64,000 nucleotides of DNA from Lachnospiraceae bacterium (GTDB taxonomy: Bacteria > Bacillota > Clostridia > Lachnospirales > Lachnospiraceae), in the NCBI GenBank assembly GCA_014804245.1, contig JAAVAE010000015.1:57678-121677 (forward strand). Direction: 5' to 3'. The first letter of the stretch is position 1. Each line of letters opens with the position of its first letter. The translations under genes and the position numbers were made by a program. Positions 26,184 through 35,742 of the stretch are shown here, one piece after another. Below the pieces are notes generated by a model that had not been told where the DNA came from, did no database searches, and saw nothing but the letters and a program-made list of their open reading frames with translations.

Positions 26184-26221
26184 AAACAAACGCCGCCACG
26201 TTTCGCGCACCAGCTTATTGT
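26184..26221 (-). repeat. 38-bp terminator-trailing hairpin repeat, copy 2
   Basis: Minus strand ACAATAAGCTGG...CGCGAAACG...CGGCGTTTGTTT. It follows the T-rich tail of the terminator at 26222-26261 without a gap. Stem ends are GCTG / CGGC with one G-T pair, compared with GCTG / CAGC in copy 1 and GCCA / TGGC in copy 3. Confidence 0.85.
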
Positions 26222-26261
26222 AAATAAACAGAGAGAATCTTATTGAAAAAGGTTCTCTCTG
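26222..26261 (-). terminator. Intrinsic terminator behind the gene at 26302
   Basis: Minus strand stem CAGAGAGAA / TTCTCTCTG (26261-26229) with a 15-base loop, followed by TTTATTT. It ends the DUF255/hypothetical operon. Confidence 0.7.
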
Positions 26262-26301
26262 TCAATGATAGCTATTATGTTGCTGGTCAAGAATTAAATC
26301 C

Positions 26302-26775
26302 TTAACAAAATACAATGATTCTTGAAGGTGTTGTCTGAGGAGGAATACTTCTGGTGGTGGCTGTATAATAAACCAGCAGGGTCTGATCCGCCGGATTACA
26401 GTTAAACCGTTGCCCGTTCGCAGTCCTAATGTTGGTATTTCCCGCAATATTTAACTGCAGTGAGCGATCTTCCGCCAGAAGATTCCGGTCAAAATAATTC
26501 AGCATCACCTGCTCGTTCCTGCCAATCACTGTAACGATCTGCGCACGGTACTGAGGCGGAAAAATGAGGGGAATAGGTAGGGAAGCATCATAGAATGCCG
26601 CTATACGCATTCCCATCCGGATTTGTATATCATCAATCACCTGTGTCTGTGCATTTACTACAAAGTTCGCAATTCCATCATCCGTACGCAAAGACACCAT
26701 TTGACTGCAACAGTCATTTCCTCTTGCAATATTAAATACCGTACCTATTACTGGGACAAAATCTGTGTATGCCAT
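26302..26775 (-). CDS. Small beta-rich protein of unknown function
   Basis: 157 residues, no signal peptide or membrane segment. The composition and pattern of short strands (GTVFNIARGNDCCSQMVSLR, IANFVVNAQTQVIDD, GMRIAAFYDASLPIPLIFPP, YRAQIVTVIG) suggest two OB- or beta-barrel-like halves. I do not recognise a named family with confidence. AAGG lies eight bases before the ATG. It is 17 bp after the DUF255 gene and is followed by a terminator, so it forms a two-gene unit with it. Confidence 0.6.
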   Translation of the reverse strand: MAYTDFVPVIGTVFNIARGNDCCSQMVSLRTDDGIANFVVNAQTQVIDDIQIRMGMRIAAFYDASLPIPLIFPPQYRAQIVTVIGRNEQVMLNYFDRNLLAEDRSLQLNIAGNTNIRTANGQRFNCNPADQTLLVYYTATTRSIPPQTTPSRIIVFC

Positions 26776-26792
26776 AAAACTACCTTTTTTAT

Positions 26793-28751
26793 TTAAAATA
26801 CTCCTTTTTCAGGAAAATGTTCCTGATTTACAGGCGGAAGGCAAGTGTGATCCTTACAGATATAATAAGTTGTTTTCCCGTTTAATAGTTTATACTCTTC
26901 CGTCTCATGCGCAAGAAGATTTACATCTGCATAAAGGGGCAGTTTTTTCCTGACCTCTTCTTCCTCCTCTCCTGCTGCCAAAATCACAGTGATTTTAGCA
27001 GGGGGATTTAAGTAAAACAGCTGGGCAGTCAGAAACATCCCATGCCCTGTGGGATAGGCTTTTGCCTCACCGGATAAAAAAGCCAGCTGTTCCTTTGCCA
27101 GATGCTCATAATCCTCATTCCCTAAAATCTGGAAAAGCCTGACAAAACAATATGCCATGACAGAATTTCCACTAGGAAGCGCACCGTCATAAGTTTCCTT
27201 GGGTTTTATAATCAGACTGTCGTTTCCCTCCCCATACAGAAAATATCCGCTGCCCTTCTCATCGGCAAACTGCTTCTTTGCCTCTTCACAGATCTGCTGC
27301 GCACGTTCTATATAGGATGATTCTCCGGTTGCCTCATACAAACTGATAAGCGCCGCTGTATAATAAGCATATTCATCCAGAAATCCCTTAACAAAACGTA
27401 TATGATTTCTAAAACTTACATAAAGAGTGTTCCCATATGCAAGACTCTTTTCAATAAACTGCTGTGCCCTCTTTGCCGCCAAAAGATACTCTTCTTTCCC
27501 CGTCACGCGGTAAAGTACCGATAACGCCCAGATCATCAGCGCATTCCATGAGGTCAGGATCTTATCGTCCAAGTGCAGCTTAAAATGAGATTTGCGATAC
27601 TCATACATAAGCTCCTTTTCCCCTTCAAAGTCATCCGGAATTTCATTTCCATTCAAGAGATTTGGAATATTCCTGCCTTCAAAATTTCCCCGCTGCGTTA
27701 TCCCGAAATGTTGGCAAAAGCGCTTTCCCCTCTCTTCCCCCAAAAGCCTGCACACTTCCTCATATCTCCACGTATAAAATCTGCCTTCTTCCCCTTCACT
27801 GTCTGCGTCCTGCGCAGAATAAAACGCTCCCTCGCTGTCAGTCAGATCACGGAAAACATAGGCGGCAGTCTTTTCCGCTGTATCTAAAAAAATTTCATTC
27901 CCCGAAACCTTATAAGCTGCCGAATATGCTATGATCAACAGTGCATTATCATACAGCATTTTTTCAAAATGCGGGAGAAAAAAATACTTATCTGTGGAAT
28001 ATCTGGAAAATCCAAAACCAATGTGGTCAAAAATCCCGCCTCTGCGCATCTTTTCAAGCGTAACCTCCACCTGCTTAAAAACATCCTTTTTATCATTTAT
28101 CTGTGCATAAAGGGTTAAAAACAGTAGATTGTGAGGTGTCGGAAACTTCGGTGCATTTCCGAATCCGCCATATTTTTTATCAAAGTTTTCCGAAAAGATC
28201 CTTACTGCCTTCTCCGGCATCCCACTGTCGATATGTTCACAAACTCCTTCATCCTCCGTACTAATATGTGCAAGGATGCGTTCCGCGGACTGCAGCAGTT
28301 CCTCCTTATCCCTCTTCCATTTATCTGCAATCACAAGCAGCAGATCATGCATCCCCGCCATGCCCCGGCTGGATATGGGCGGAAAATAAGTTCCTGCAAA
28401 AAATGGCTTCTGTTCCGGCGTCATGAAAATACTCATAGGCCATCCGCCATTTCCCGTCAGAGCCTGACAAACGGACATATACACACTATCAATATCGGGA
28501 CGCTCCTCCCTGTCCACCTTGACCGACACAAAGTAGCGATTGAGGATATCTGCGATTTCCATATTTTCAAAACTCTCCTGCTCCATCACATGGCACCAAT
28601 GACAGGTACTATATCCAATACTCAAAAAAACAGGTTTATCTTCCCGCTTTGCCTTTTCAAAAGCTTCTTCTCCCCATGGATACCAGTCCACAGGATTTTC
28701 AGCATGCTGTAACAGATAGGGGCTGCTCTGATCTTTTAAATGATTGCTCAT
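26793..28751 (-). CDS. DUF255 thioredoxin-like / YyaL-family protein
   Basis: 652 residues. The N-terminal third is a thioredoxin-like domain with [36 protein letters not shown] (CxxC as CHWC), [12 protein letters not shown] and [13 protein letters not shown], followed by a long alpha/alpha-barrel domain ([46 protein letters not shown]). This is the conserved YyaL/SPATA20 family. Its role is still poorly defined, probably redox- or carbohydrate-related in the cytoplasm. Full length. RBS AAGGAAGG before ATG. Confidence 0.93.
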   Translation of the reverse strand: MSNHLKDQSSPYLLQHAENPVDWYPWGEEAFEKAKREDKPVFLSIGYSTCHWCHVMEQESFENMEIADILNRYFVSVKVDREERPDIDSVYMSVCQALTGNGGWPMSIFMTPEQKPFFAGTYFPPISSRGMAGMHDLLLVIADKWKRDKEELLQSAERILAHISTEDEGVCEHIDSGMPEKAVRIFSENFDKKYGGFGNAPKFPTPHNLLFLTLYAQINDKKDVFKQVEVTLEKMRRGGIFDHIGFGFSRYSTDKYFFLPHFEKMLYDNALLIIAYSAAYKVSGNEIFLDTAEKTAAYVFRDLTDSEGAFYSAQDADSEGEEGRFYTWRYEEVCRLLGEERGKRFCQHFGITQRGNFEGRNIPNLLNGNEIPDDFEGEKELMYEYRKSHFKLHLDDKILTSWNALMIWALSVLYRVTGKEEYLLAAKRAQQFIEKSLAYGNTLYVSFRNHIRFVKGFLDEYAYYTAALISLYEATGESSYIERAQQICEEAKKQFADEKGSGYFLYGEGNDSLIIKPKETYDGALPSGNSVMAYCFVRLFQILGNEDYEHLAKEQLAFLSGEAKAYPTGHGMFLTAQLFYLNPPAKITVILAAGEEEEEVRKKLPLYADVNLLAHETEEYKLLNGKTTYYICKDHTCLPPVNQEHFPEKGVF

Positions 28752-28961
28752 AAATACCTTCCTTTCTTGTCATTTGTATTTTGTGTAATCATTTATAATT
28801 TATGCAGTTTTTCTACCTTAAAAACGCCTTATAATTTCTCCCTCAGAGCAAAATCAAATTCTTTGTGCCATATTCCTTTTGATTTTTAATAGAATTATTC
28901 TTGATTGATTTCAACATCTGCTGCCACATAACGCAGCAGCAGACATAGATTTGTTTTAGAT

Positions 28962-29756
28962 TTATAGATGATATTCCTGCAACATTTTTTTATAAAAGTT
29001 CTCTTCTGACTTAAGCTTGGGAATCATATCTGCTTTTCCATCGGCTATCATTCGTGAAATCAATTCCCACATTTGCCAACAGCCTGCCATACGTTCTTTT
29101 TTCAACATTTCTTCAAACTGCATATACCTCTCCTCCAGTTCTCTGTTCTGCTTGAGCGCTTTTATGCGTTCATGCATCCTACCAAGCTTTAAATCTCCTG
29201 TCTGCTTCACATAATCATCCGTAGAATTGCTTACATACCTTAAAAAACAGACCAACTCCTCTGGTATGTCACTCTCATTCTCCCCCACGGTACTTAAAAA
29301 AATCCGTCTCGTCCCATCTTCTAAAGGAAAATCTGCTTCCAGACACCTTGTCTCAAAGGTATATCGATATAACTTTCTTCCAAATGGGTCAAATGTACAG
29401 ATAAAAATTATGATGCTTGGCTTCAGTTCCTTAAAATTCTGTCCGGGCTTTAAAGATGATAAATCCATTTCTGCCTGATGATAACGGCTTCTCTGTGGAA
29501 GGTTCTTTTCGTCAGTGTTCTGCATTTCCAGATTGTAGTCTACATTCAGTTCGTCGCTGGCAAAGATATCCAACCGCACACACCTAAAATCAGAACTGAA
29601 CAAAATACTCCGCTCTGACTTCACCTTTACTTTGCCCACCTGTGTTCCCAGAATGCATTCTAACACCAGCCTGCATATTTCTTCATCCTCCAGCGCTGAA
29701 GCGAATAAAAATGCATTGTTTAGATCCAAGTCTTTAAATTGTTTCTTTTGTGCCAT
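28962..29756 (-). CDS. Rpn-family PD-(D/E)XK nuclease (recombination-promoting / transposase-like)
   Basis: 264 residues from ATG at 29756, directly preceded by AGGAGG; the longer frame from 29804 has no RBS. N-terminal DLNNAFLFASALEDEEICR and LECILG match Rpn/PD-(D/E)XK transposase-like proteins. The nuclease core is visible as VRLDIFASDE, then YNLEMQNTDEKNLPQRSRYHQ (Asp, then E-x-Q). The C-terminal part is helical and charged. Relatives in E. coli (RpnA) cut DNA and promote recA-independent recombination. It is not an insertion sequence: no inverted ends are seen. A short decayed copy of its coding sequence lies at 30500-30538. Confidence 0.85.
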   Translation of the reverse strand: MAQKKQFKDLDLNNAFLFASALEDEEICRLVLECILGTQVGKVKVKSERSILFSSDFRCVRLDIFASDELNVDYNLEMQNTDEKNLPQRSRYHQAEMDLSSLKPGQNFKELKPSIIIFICTFDPFGRKLYRYTFETRCLEADFPLEDGTRRIFLSTVGENESDIPEELVCFLRYVSNSTDDYVKQTGDLKLGRMHERIKALKQNRELEERYMQFEEMLKKERMAGCWQMWELISRMIADGKADMIPKLKSEENFYKKMLQEYHL

Positions 29757-29870
29757 ACATCCTCCTGTTATGGCACAAACAAGAAATGATTTTGCTCTTA
29801 TCATTATTATAGAGGTACAAACCTATAATTACAATATCTGTTTTCAACCTTTAATAACGCTTATTTAAAC

Positions 29871-30419
29871 TTATAACTCTTCCATCATCATCTCAAGCAG
29901 CATAATATGATATTCTTCATCTTTTATGATTCTTCCAAGCACTGCATTGACACAAGAATCATTGATCATATTCATATGCATCTGATACTGATTGATTGCT
30001 GCCCTCTCCGCTTCTATATCTGCAAGCAGCATTTTTCTGGTATTTTCAGGAATCGTCAGATATTCCGGTGTCCACATCCGCGCTCTCCCATTCTGCTGCC
30101 TTGCTGCGAAATCAACCGTTCCGCCCAGCAGATAAATCAGTTCACCCAATTTCTGCAAGTGCATCATCTCTGCCATGGCAATTCCTAGGAGCGTCTTTGC
30201 CATCGCACATCTATCACATGACAGACGATTTTCATTATTGATATACTGAGTTGTTGCAGATAACTCTGACACGGCACCGCAGTAATCATTGCTTAATAGA
30301 TTTGCATATGCCTGATTCCTGCCAGTGACCTGGATCGGCGGGTATGGTAAATCCACCATAATCGGCTTCACCCCTGAAAAACTACAGGTGTTAATGAGAG
30401 TATTTGCTCTTTCTTCCAT
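29871..30419 (-). CDS. Ferritin-like di-iron/manganese protein
   Basis: 182 residues from ATG at 30419 (GGAG nine bases upstream; in-frame starts at 30425 and TTG 30434 are alternatives). A four-helix ferritin-like pattern of metal ligands can be followed: AVSELSATTQY (Glu), AMAEMMHLQKL (ExxH), DIEAERAAINQY (Glu) and IIKDEEYHIMLL (ExxH). The arrangement is like rubrerythrin, ferritin or CotJC-type manganese catalases, but there is no rubredoxin domain. It may protect against peroxide or be spore-associated; both are guesses. Single gene. Confidence 0.75.
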   Translation of the reverse strand: MEERANTLINTCSFSGVKPIMVDLPYPPIQVTGRNQAYANLLSNDYCGAVSELSATTQYINNENRLSCDRCAMAKTLLGIAMAEMMHLQKLGELIYLLGGTVDFAARQQNGRARMWTPEYLTIPENTRKMLLADIEAERAAINQYQMHMNMINDSCVNAVLGRIIKDEEYHIMLLEMMMEEL

Positions 30420-30499
30420 TTTCATTTTCTCCAATATACAATCTTCTATAGATAGTATATTAGAACTTTAATCATAATGTGCTTTTTCTTGTGGCCGAG

Positions 30500-30538
30500 A
30501 ATATCACTCTCATTCTCTCCCACGATACTAAAAAATGA
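30500..30538 (-). pseudogene. Short remnant of an Rpn-type gene
   Basis: About 32 bases match the segment of the Rpn gene around 29268-29302 with three differences. Translated, it still reads IVGENESDI against TVGENESDI in the intact gene. No other part of the gene is present, so this is a residue of a duplication or a deleted paralogue. Confidence 0.6.
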
Positions 30539-30560
30539 TTCAATAACATTTGAGTAAAGA

Positions 30561-31532
30561 TTAAAGACTCTCCATCGCCTTCAAAAACAAGTTCCTGATA
30601 GCATCCCCAGGATAATTCCCAAGCCCTGCTACTTTATCCTGACGTATGAACCCGCCTGCCATGGCGGCATGTCCTCCTCCATTCCCCAAATCAAGCAATG
30701 CCTGATGAAGCAGGTTGCCTGCATGAATCTTTGGATCCTCAGAGCGAACCGACAACTTTATCCCATCCTCTCTATAAGAAAACACCACTGCCACTTCCAC
30801 TTCAACCAAAGCCAGAATAAAGTCCGCAAGAATTGCAATCAATGCATCCGGACAGGAAAACGGAATGCAGGAAAAACCTGTCTTGTCGTACAACTCAATG
30901 CTCTCGATAGCGGCACCATATGCTCTCAAATCGTCAAATTCCATATTATTGCGTTCCAGCCGTGCCAGCTTCTCATGGTCACAGAAAGGAAACAAAAACC
31001 GGAACATCTCAATATCCAACTCTGTCACGCCTCGTGAAAATTGCAGAGTGTCCATCTTTATACCATAAAGCAACGCTGTCGCTGTATCTTGATCCGGTTC
31101 ATGCCCCATTTTAACATAATATTCCGCAATCAATGTAGCGCAGGCGCCGGTAATCCGGATATCCTGATATTTATACTCCATTGGAACAAAGGTAGGATGA
31201 TGGTCGATACATGCCACTTCATCTCCCACAAAATCCGTAACATTCCCACCGTGCTTCTGTGTGTCCACACATATGATATAGTCATCCTCTTTCATCTCCT
31301 GAAGCAGATCTGCATATGGATATATCTGCATCTGAAATGCATCCAGTAGTTTTGAAGCGCTCAGCTTGTCTATCCTGCCATCATAGCAAAGTTTTGACTC
31401 CACACCATAAGCTTCCAGCAGTTTCTTCAACCCATATGCGGAAGAAATGGCATCCGGGTCTGGAAAGTTATGCGTCTGTATATAAACCCTGTGCCCCTGG
31501 CATAGCTTAACAAGTTCCATGAAATCACTCAT
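30561..31532 (-). CDS. DHH-family phosphoesterase (NrnA-like oligoribonuclease/pAp phosphatase type)
   Basis: 323 residues. DHH motifs in order: QTHNFPDPDAISSAYGL (I), DDYIICVDTQKHG (II), VACIDHHPTF (III, DHH), and the DHHA1 region at the end with NGGGHAAMAGGFI. The length fits NrnA-type enzymes that degrade nano-RNA and pAp, or c-di-AMP-derived pApA, in the cytoplasm with Mn2+. RBS GGAG at seven bases. It is transcribed alone between the exported protein and the Rpn remnant. The exact substrate cannot be told from the sequence. Confidence 0.88.
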   Translation of the reverse strand: MSDFMELVKLCQGHRVYIQTHNFPDPDAISSAYGLKKLLEAYGVESKLCYDGRIDKLSASKLLDAFQMQIYPYADLLQEMKEDDYIICVDTQKHGGNVTDFVGDEVACIDHHPTFVPMEYKYQDIRITGACATLIAEYYVKMGHEPDQDTATALLYGIKMDTLQFSRGVTELDIEMFRFLFPFCDHEKLARLERNNMEFDDLRAYGAAIESIELYDKTGFSCIPFSCPDALIAILADFILALVEVEVAVVFSYREDGIKLSVRSEDPKIHAGNLLHQALLDLGNGGGHAAMAGGFIRQDKVAGLGNYPGDAIRNLFLKAMESL

Positions 31533-31678
31533 TTTTATTTCTCCTATCGTATATTCTGCAATAAAAGCAGATTTTCAGAAGAATCTACCAAACTTTTACC
31601 GTAATTGTTCCTGTTTGAATCCTATCATAATTTTTCATTTTCTACAATCTTCATTTTCTGGAAACATGGCACTACGCG

Positions 31679-33178
31679 TTACTCCTCTGCCGGCTGATAA
31701 TCCCGGCGAATCAACCCAGACATCGGTATCGTCAATGAACCGCTGTCTCCATAACGGATAATCAACTCCTGCTCCGCATCCTTCCATATAAAACCGCTGG
31801 AATGATCACAAAAGTCCGACCGCCCCGCTCCAACCAGATAAGTATCTTCATCAAATACATAGATCCATCCCTCATAATAAGTTCCCTTATTGTACGCTGC
31901 CATTTCTTCATCAAAAACTTCCATATACCGAAGCATGTACTTTTTCCCGGTGGTCTTATCCCTTATTTCCTTCTCCCAGATAATGTCCTCATCATAGATC
32001 CTCCAGATATCATCAATCCGCTCTTTGTATTCTTCATACATATACTTATAATCGCAAATCATTTCTCTCTTTCCTTGATCATACCGGACGATTTCCACCT
32101 GCACACCCATCTCAGGTGAACCTATATGGTTAAATAGCTTTATCAGTTCATAATCCATCTCACCTTCCCACTGATAAGTAAATGCGGATCCACTGATTGC
32201 TGAACCATGAGACGTCATATACAGTCTTCTCGTCTCATCGTCCACACTATACGTACAATAATAATCCAATTCTTCGTCCAGCTTCACAAACACTCTTTTT
32301 GAAGGACTAAAAACATAATGACTGGCAGTGCCTCCGTTCGCCCCATAAAAATATCTTACCGTAAGGTCTAAATAACCATCTGCATTGAAATCCTCAAATA
32401 CAAACGGAGATTCATATCCATATGTGGATGTCACCTGCAATTCTTGTATAAGTTCTTCTCCCTTTTCATCATAAATCTCTACCTGATAAATATAAGGCGT
32501 TGACTCGCCTGGTTCACCCCTTCCTATTATTTTTGCCTGAAGCTGAATTTTTTCTCCCTCGCCCAAGTCTCTGATATAAAAATAATTGCTTTTAAGGTTA
32601 TCCAGCAGCATGATATTCCCATCCGTTTCCTGATGCCATAAAAAAAGAGGTTCATAATCATAATCCAACTTATGTCTCACAGCACTGTCCAAATTAGGAC
32701 TCTCATCTGCTTCCTTCTGACTTGCGACCTCGCAATAATATCCCTTCCAAAGGAAAAATCCTCGAACCTCATCCGGCGTTTCCACCACATAAAAAACCTG
32801 ATTACATATACCTTCCTTATAATCCCCAAATTTATATTCGCTCAACGGATAACTTATCATCCCACACATATCAGGATACCTGTCCTGAAAATAAGAAAAC
32901 GCTTCTTCTCCCGTGGTATATCCCGGATAATCCCCCGCCGGATGCAAAATCACTTCCTGCGCATACGGGAACAGTTTTTCATAGATTTCAATAGTGTCTT
33001 CCATTAACGCCAACACACTATGTATGCCTGTCCTTTCACATATTCTACCCGCACTCCTGAAATACTCTCCCTGTTTAACCACTGCCGATTCATTCTGGTT
33101 AAAACATGCCATTCCCCAGATTATACCTCCCATGATCAACAACACTCCTAAAAAGATGAAACTCTTTAATCTTTTCAT
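31679..33178 (-). CDS. Exported protein with FG-GAP/VCBS-like segment
   Basis: 499 residues from ATG at 33178 (GGAG six bases upstream; an ATG four codons earlier contains the RBS itself). An N-terminal hydrophobic helix (FIFLGVLLIMGGIIWGMAC) acts as signal or anchor; the lipobox is imperfect. The large outer part is beta-rich and aromatic, with FEDFNADGYLDLTVRYF, an Asp-rich loop typical of FG-GAP/VCBS repeats. No enzyme motif is visible. Upstream lies a pair of 13-bp direct repeats and the 336-bp palindrome. Function unknown. Confidence 0.65.
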   Translation of the reverse strand: MKRLKSFIFLGVLLIMGGIIWGMACFNQNESAVVKQGEYFRSAGRICERTGIHSVLALMEDTIEIYEKLFPYAQEVILHPAGDYPGYTTGEEAFSYFQDRYPDMCGMISYPLSEYKFGDYKEGICNQVFYVVETPDEVRGFFLWKGYYCEVASQKEADESPNLDSAVRHKLDYDYEPLFLWHQETDGNIMLLDNLKSNYFYIRDLGEGEKIQLQAKIIGRGEPGESTPYIYQVEIYDEKGEELIQELQVTSTYGYESPFVFEDFNADGYLDLTVRYFYGANGGTASHYVFSPSKRVFVKLDEELDYYCTYSVDDETRRLYMTSHGSAISGSAFTYQWEGEMDYELIKLFNHIGSPEMGVQVEIVRYDQGKREMICDYKYMYEEYKERIDDIWRIYDEDIIWEKEIRDKTTGKKYMLRYMEVFDEEMAAYNKGTYYEGWIYVFDEDTYLVGAGRSDFCDHSSGFIWKDAEQELIIRYGDSGSLTIPMSGLIRRDYQPAEE

Positions 33179-33238
33179 AACAATCTCCATCTTAATGCCA
33201 CAAAATCAAATAACACTGCTATTCTACTCCTTCCATGC

Positions 33239-33273
33239 ATCATAATTGCATCCTTTTTGTATCATAATTGCAT
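33239..33273. promoter_or_regulatory. Pair of 13-bp direct repeats before the exported-protein gene
   Basis: ATCATAATTGCAT occurs at 33239-33251 and 33261-33273, spaced 22 bp (two helical turns). On the minus strand each holds TATGAT, usable as a -10 box. The spacing suggests two binding sites for one regulator on the same DNA face. Confidence 0.45.
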
Positions 33274-33284
33274 AATACGGTCTG

Positions 33285-33620
33285 ACCCAATGTCATTTAT
33301 AGAAGGGACCGCAGCTGCGGGGCAGATATCTCGCTTCATCTGGCTGGACAAAAGTCTATGGCGGAGCCTTATGGAAAGCGATTAGAAGGACTTAACAGCC
33401 CATCCATTGCCCAGCAATCGACGTACAGGACGTCCGTCGAAGGCGTAACTTGACCCATGGATGGGTCAATACGCCGTTTGCGTCCGGTGCCAATTTCCGA
33501 ACAAGGGCTGTTTAGTCCTTCTTATCGCTGTACATAGGATTCGCCATAGACTTTTGTCCAGCCAGATGAAGCGGGATATCTGCCCAGCGGCTGTGGTCCC
33601 TTCTATAAATGACATTGGGT
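33285..33620. repeat. 336-bp long palindrome with structured centre
   Basis: Arms 33285-33401 and 33505-33620 are inverted copies of about 117 bp with roughly 13 differences (start ACCCAATGTCATTTATAG, end CTATAAATGACATTGGGT). The 103-bp centre contains its own hairpins: GGCGTA-AC-TTGACCCAT-GG-ATGGGTCAA-TACGCC and CGACGTACAGGACGTCCGTCG. No reading frame of note and no clear target-site duplication. It occupies nearly the whole 454-bp gap between the exported-protein gene and the ABC permease stop at 33633. Confidence 0.9.
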
Positions 33621-33632
33621 CCAATCTCAACC

Positions 33633-35741
33633 TTACTCTATCACCTCCAATTGTCTGCACATACTTTTTATTGTATGGCGGTAAACTAGGTAGTACACTC
33701 CCGCAAGTGCAATCAGTATAAAGAAGCACACCGCCATTCCCCCAATCTCGCTGCCCGTCCATTTTCCGTCATTTCCAAACATGAGCAGCGCATAAAGCAG
33801 ATACATAATACTCATCCCCACCATAGAAGGAATCTTGAACACCGGTTCTGCCTGCCCCTTGATTTCTCTGATCAAGAAAGCCGGCGAAGCGCCAAGTTTT
33901 TTTAAATCATCAAAGACATAGCGGTTGTTGAGGGCAATGGTCATACAGCGCGTATAAGTGATAATCATTGCTGCCAGAGAACAGATGATGGCGATGAACA
34001 AAAACATCATAAAATACACTGAAAAGGTTCTTAGAAAATCCATCTGATCCAGCATCCGGCTTTTAGGCATATAAGTCCAGTACATCCGAAAATCACTTTC
34101 ATCCGGTCTTGAAAAACTAATTTTTGTCATTCTATCTGTATCTCCCCAATAGACCTCCCCCTGCTGTTCTTTGTAATACTTTGTCACCCTGTCATAATAT
34201 ACTGGCAGCTCACACTCCGGACCAAAAGCAGAAACCAATGTATAGAAGAAGTCTTCCGCAAATGCATAGCTATCCTCTCCGTCTATGTTGAAGAATGCAG
34301 TGCAGCCCATCCAATCGGGAGTAAGTCCCTGTGCAATGCTTTCATAATCTGTATTGTTGAGAACATAATACCCTATCTGATCCACCAGAAAGTCATAGTG
34401 GACATACCCAGCAAAGGTTACAGTAATGCTTTGAAAAGTAACCATATTAGTGAGATTAGCAGCACCCGAATTTAAATAGTACAATCCTGTCTCATCCGCA
34501 TTGGAGACAGCGAGATAACTCCCCTGTTCCACTGAAATTTCTTCTCCGGTAAGCATTTCATAAGAATCCTCAGAAAGAAATCTACCCTCTTCCAAAAGAG
34601 GAACATACTCATAGTGAAAGTTCCTGCCTTCATCTTCCACCTCTGTAGTGCCGTCCATTGCAAGCGACAAATAGGGTGCATTTTTAAAGTCCTTAATTTT
34701 AAGATTGTAGCTTGCAGCAAGATCGGAGACCTCTTTCTCTCCCGGAACCGTCTGATCCGCACGGTAAAGGTAATAATAATCATAAGGACGCTCCTTTATT
34801 TCCATTATTCTTCCCACCCCCATCATAGGAAGATAAAAAATAGCAAAGGTACCTCCTGCAATCAGTACCGTACTTACAAGCAGATTATTTACGGTTTGCT
34901 TTCCCTGAAACTTCATCATACTTCTGGCAATCAGATTTTTGTATGACTGCTTCCTGCGAAAGTTCCAGCCATGCACCACCGTATGAAGCATGATCATATA
35001 AAGACCAAGAAAACACGGGGCATATAAAAGATTGATCCACACGGGAGAGTAAGCACTGAACAGTGCTTGGTAAACCATGGGGGCTGTGTAACCTAAAACA
35101 GCGCCTGCAAATACCAATAAAATCCCCAGCGGACCGCACCAGGTTCCTAACTCCCTCACAGGTTCATTTCTGTGCTCCTCATGCACTACTTCCATAATAT
35201 TCGTCCGTCTCAGATACCGGTAAGCGTTCACACAAGAAAATGCCACTACAATTAAAAAAAGCAGCGCCGATAAATACAGACATTTAAAATCAAGCCTCAG
35301 CGTCATTTGTGTACTGTCTGTAATGAAAAGACGAAAGCTATTCCATAAAATCCAGACAAAAGGAAAACCTGCCAAAATGCCTGCAAAGGAAGATACGGAA
35401 CTTAAGAAAAGCACCTCCCGAAGCAGCCCGGGAAGAAGACGGCGGCCAGAAGCGCCAAGCGCCATGAGTGTTCCCAACTGTTTTGCCTTCTTCCTAAAGA
35501 AAAGCCCGGAGGCATAAACCGTAAATACCACACATCCAAATAACGCCAGTACAAAAATGGCGACCATCTGTTTACGACTGTCTCCCCCTTCCGGCAGCAC
35601 CAAAAGCACGGTAGGCGAAAGCATCATAGCAGAATAGGCAGTGATTAATAACAAAGAGACAAAATTACAGAACAGATAAAGCCCTGCCTGCTTCCTGTCC
35701 ACTTTTTGTAGTTTTTTCTCCAGACTTTTCAAGGTCATCAT
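33633..35741 (-). CDS. FtsX-like ABC transporter permease (peptide/bacitracin efflux type)
   Basis: 702 residues from ATG at 35741, preceded at seven bases by AGGAGGG; it starts one base after the stop of the ATPase gene. Membrane helices cluster near the N-terminus (LYLFCNFVSLLLITAYSAMML), in the middle and at the C-terminus. A large extracellular part of roughly 200 residues follows the fourth cluster (about 310-570), and the conserved FtsX loop occurs as KKAKQLGTLMALGASGRRL. The layout fits BceB/VraG-like transporters that remove antimicrobial peptides from their membrane target. It pairs with the ATPase and is divergent from a LytTR/GHKL system. Confidence 0.88.
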   Translation of the reverse strand: MMTLKSLEKKLQKVDRKQAGLYLFCNFVSLLLITAYSAMMLSPTVLLVLPEGGDSRKQMVAIFVLALFGCVVFTVYASGLFFRKKAKQLGTLMALGASGRRLLPGLLREVLFLSSVSSFAGILAGFPFVWILWNSFRLFITDSTQMTLRLDFKCLYLSALLFLIVVAFSCVNAYRYLRRTNIMEVVHEEHRNEPVRELGTWCGPLGILLVFAGAVLGYTAPMVYQALFSAYSPVWINLLYAPCFLGLYMIMLHTVVHGWNFRRKQSYKNLIARSMMKFQGKQTVNNLLVSTVLIAGGTFAIFYLPMMGVGRIMEIKERPYDYYYLYRADQTVPGEKEVSDLAASYNLKIKDFKNAPYLSLAMDGTTEVEDEGRNFHYEYVPLLEEGRFLSEDSYEMLTGEEISVEQGSYLAVSNADETGLYYLNSGAANLTNMVTFQSITVTFAGYVHYDFLVDQIGYYVLNNTDYESIAQGLTPDWMGCTAFFNIDGEDSYAFAEDFFYTLVSAFGPECELPVYYDRVTKYYKEQQGEVYWGDTDRMTKISFSRPDESDFRMYWTYMPKSRMLDQMDFLRTFSVYFMMFLFIAIICSLAAMIITYTRCMTIALNNRYVFDDLKKLGASPAFLIREIKGQAEPVFKIPSMVGMSIMYLLYALLMFGNDGKWTGSEIGGMAVCFFILIALAGVYYLVYRHTIKSMCRQLEVIE

Positions 35742-35742
35742 T

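Noticed and set aside
28962..29756. Insertion-sequence transposase
   Set aside because: Family members are often labelled transposase, but no terminal inverted repeats or target duplications flank the gene. The fold is the Rpn PD-(D/E)XK nuclease type.
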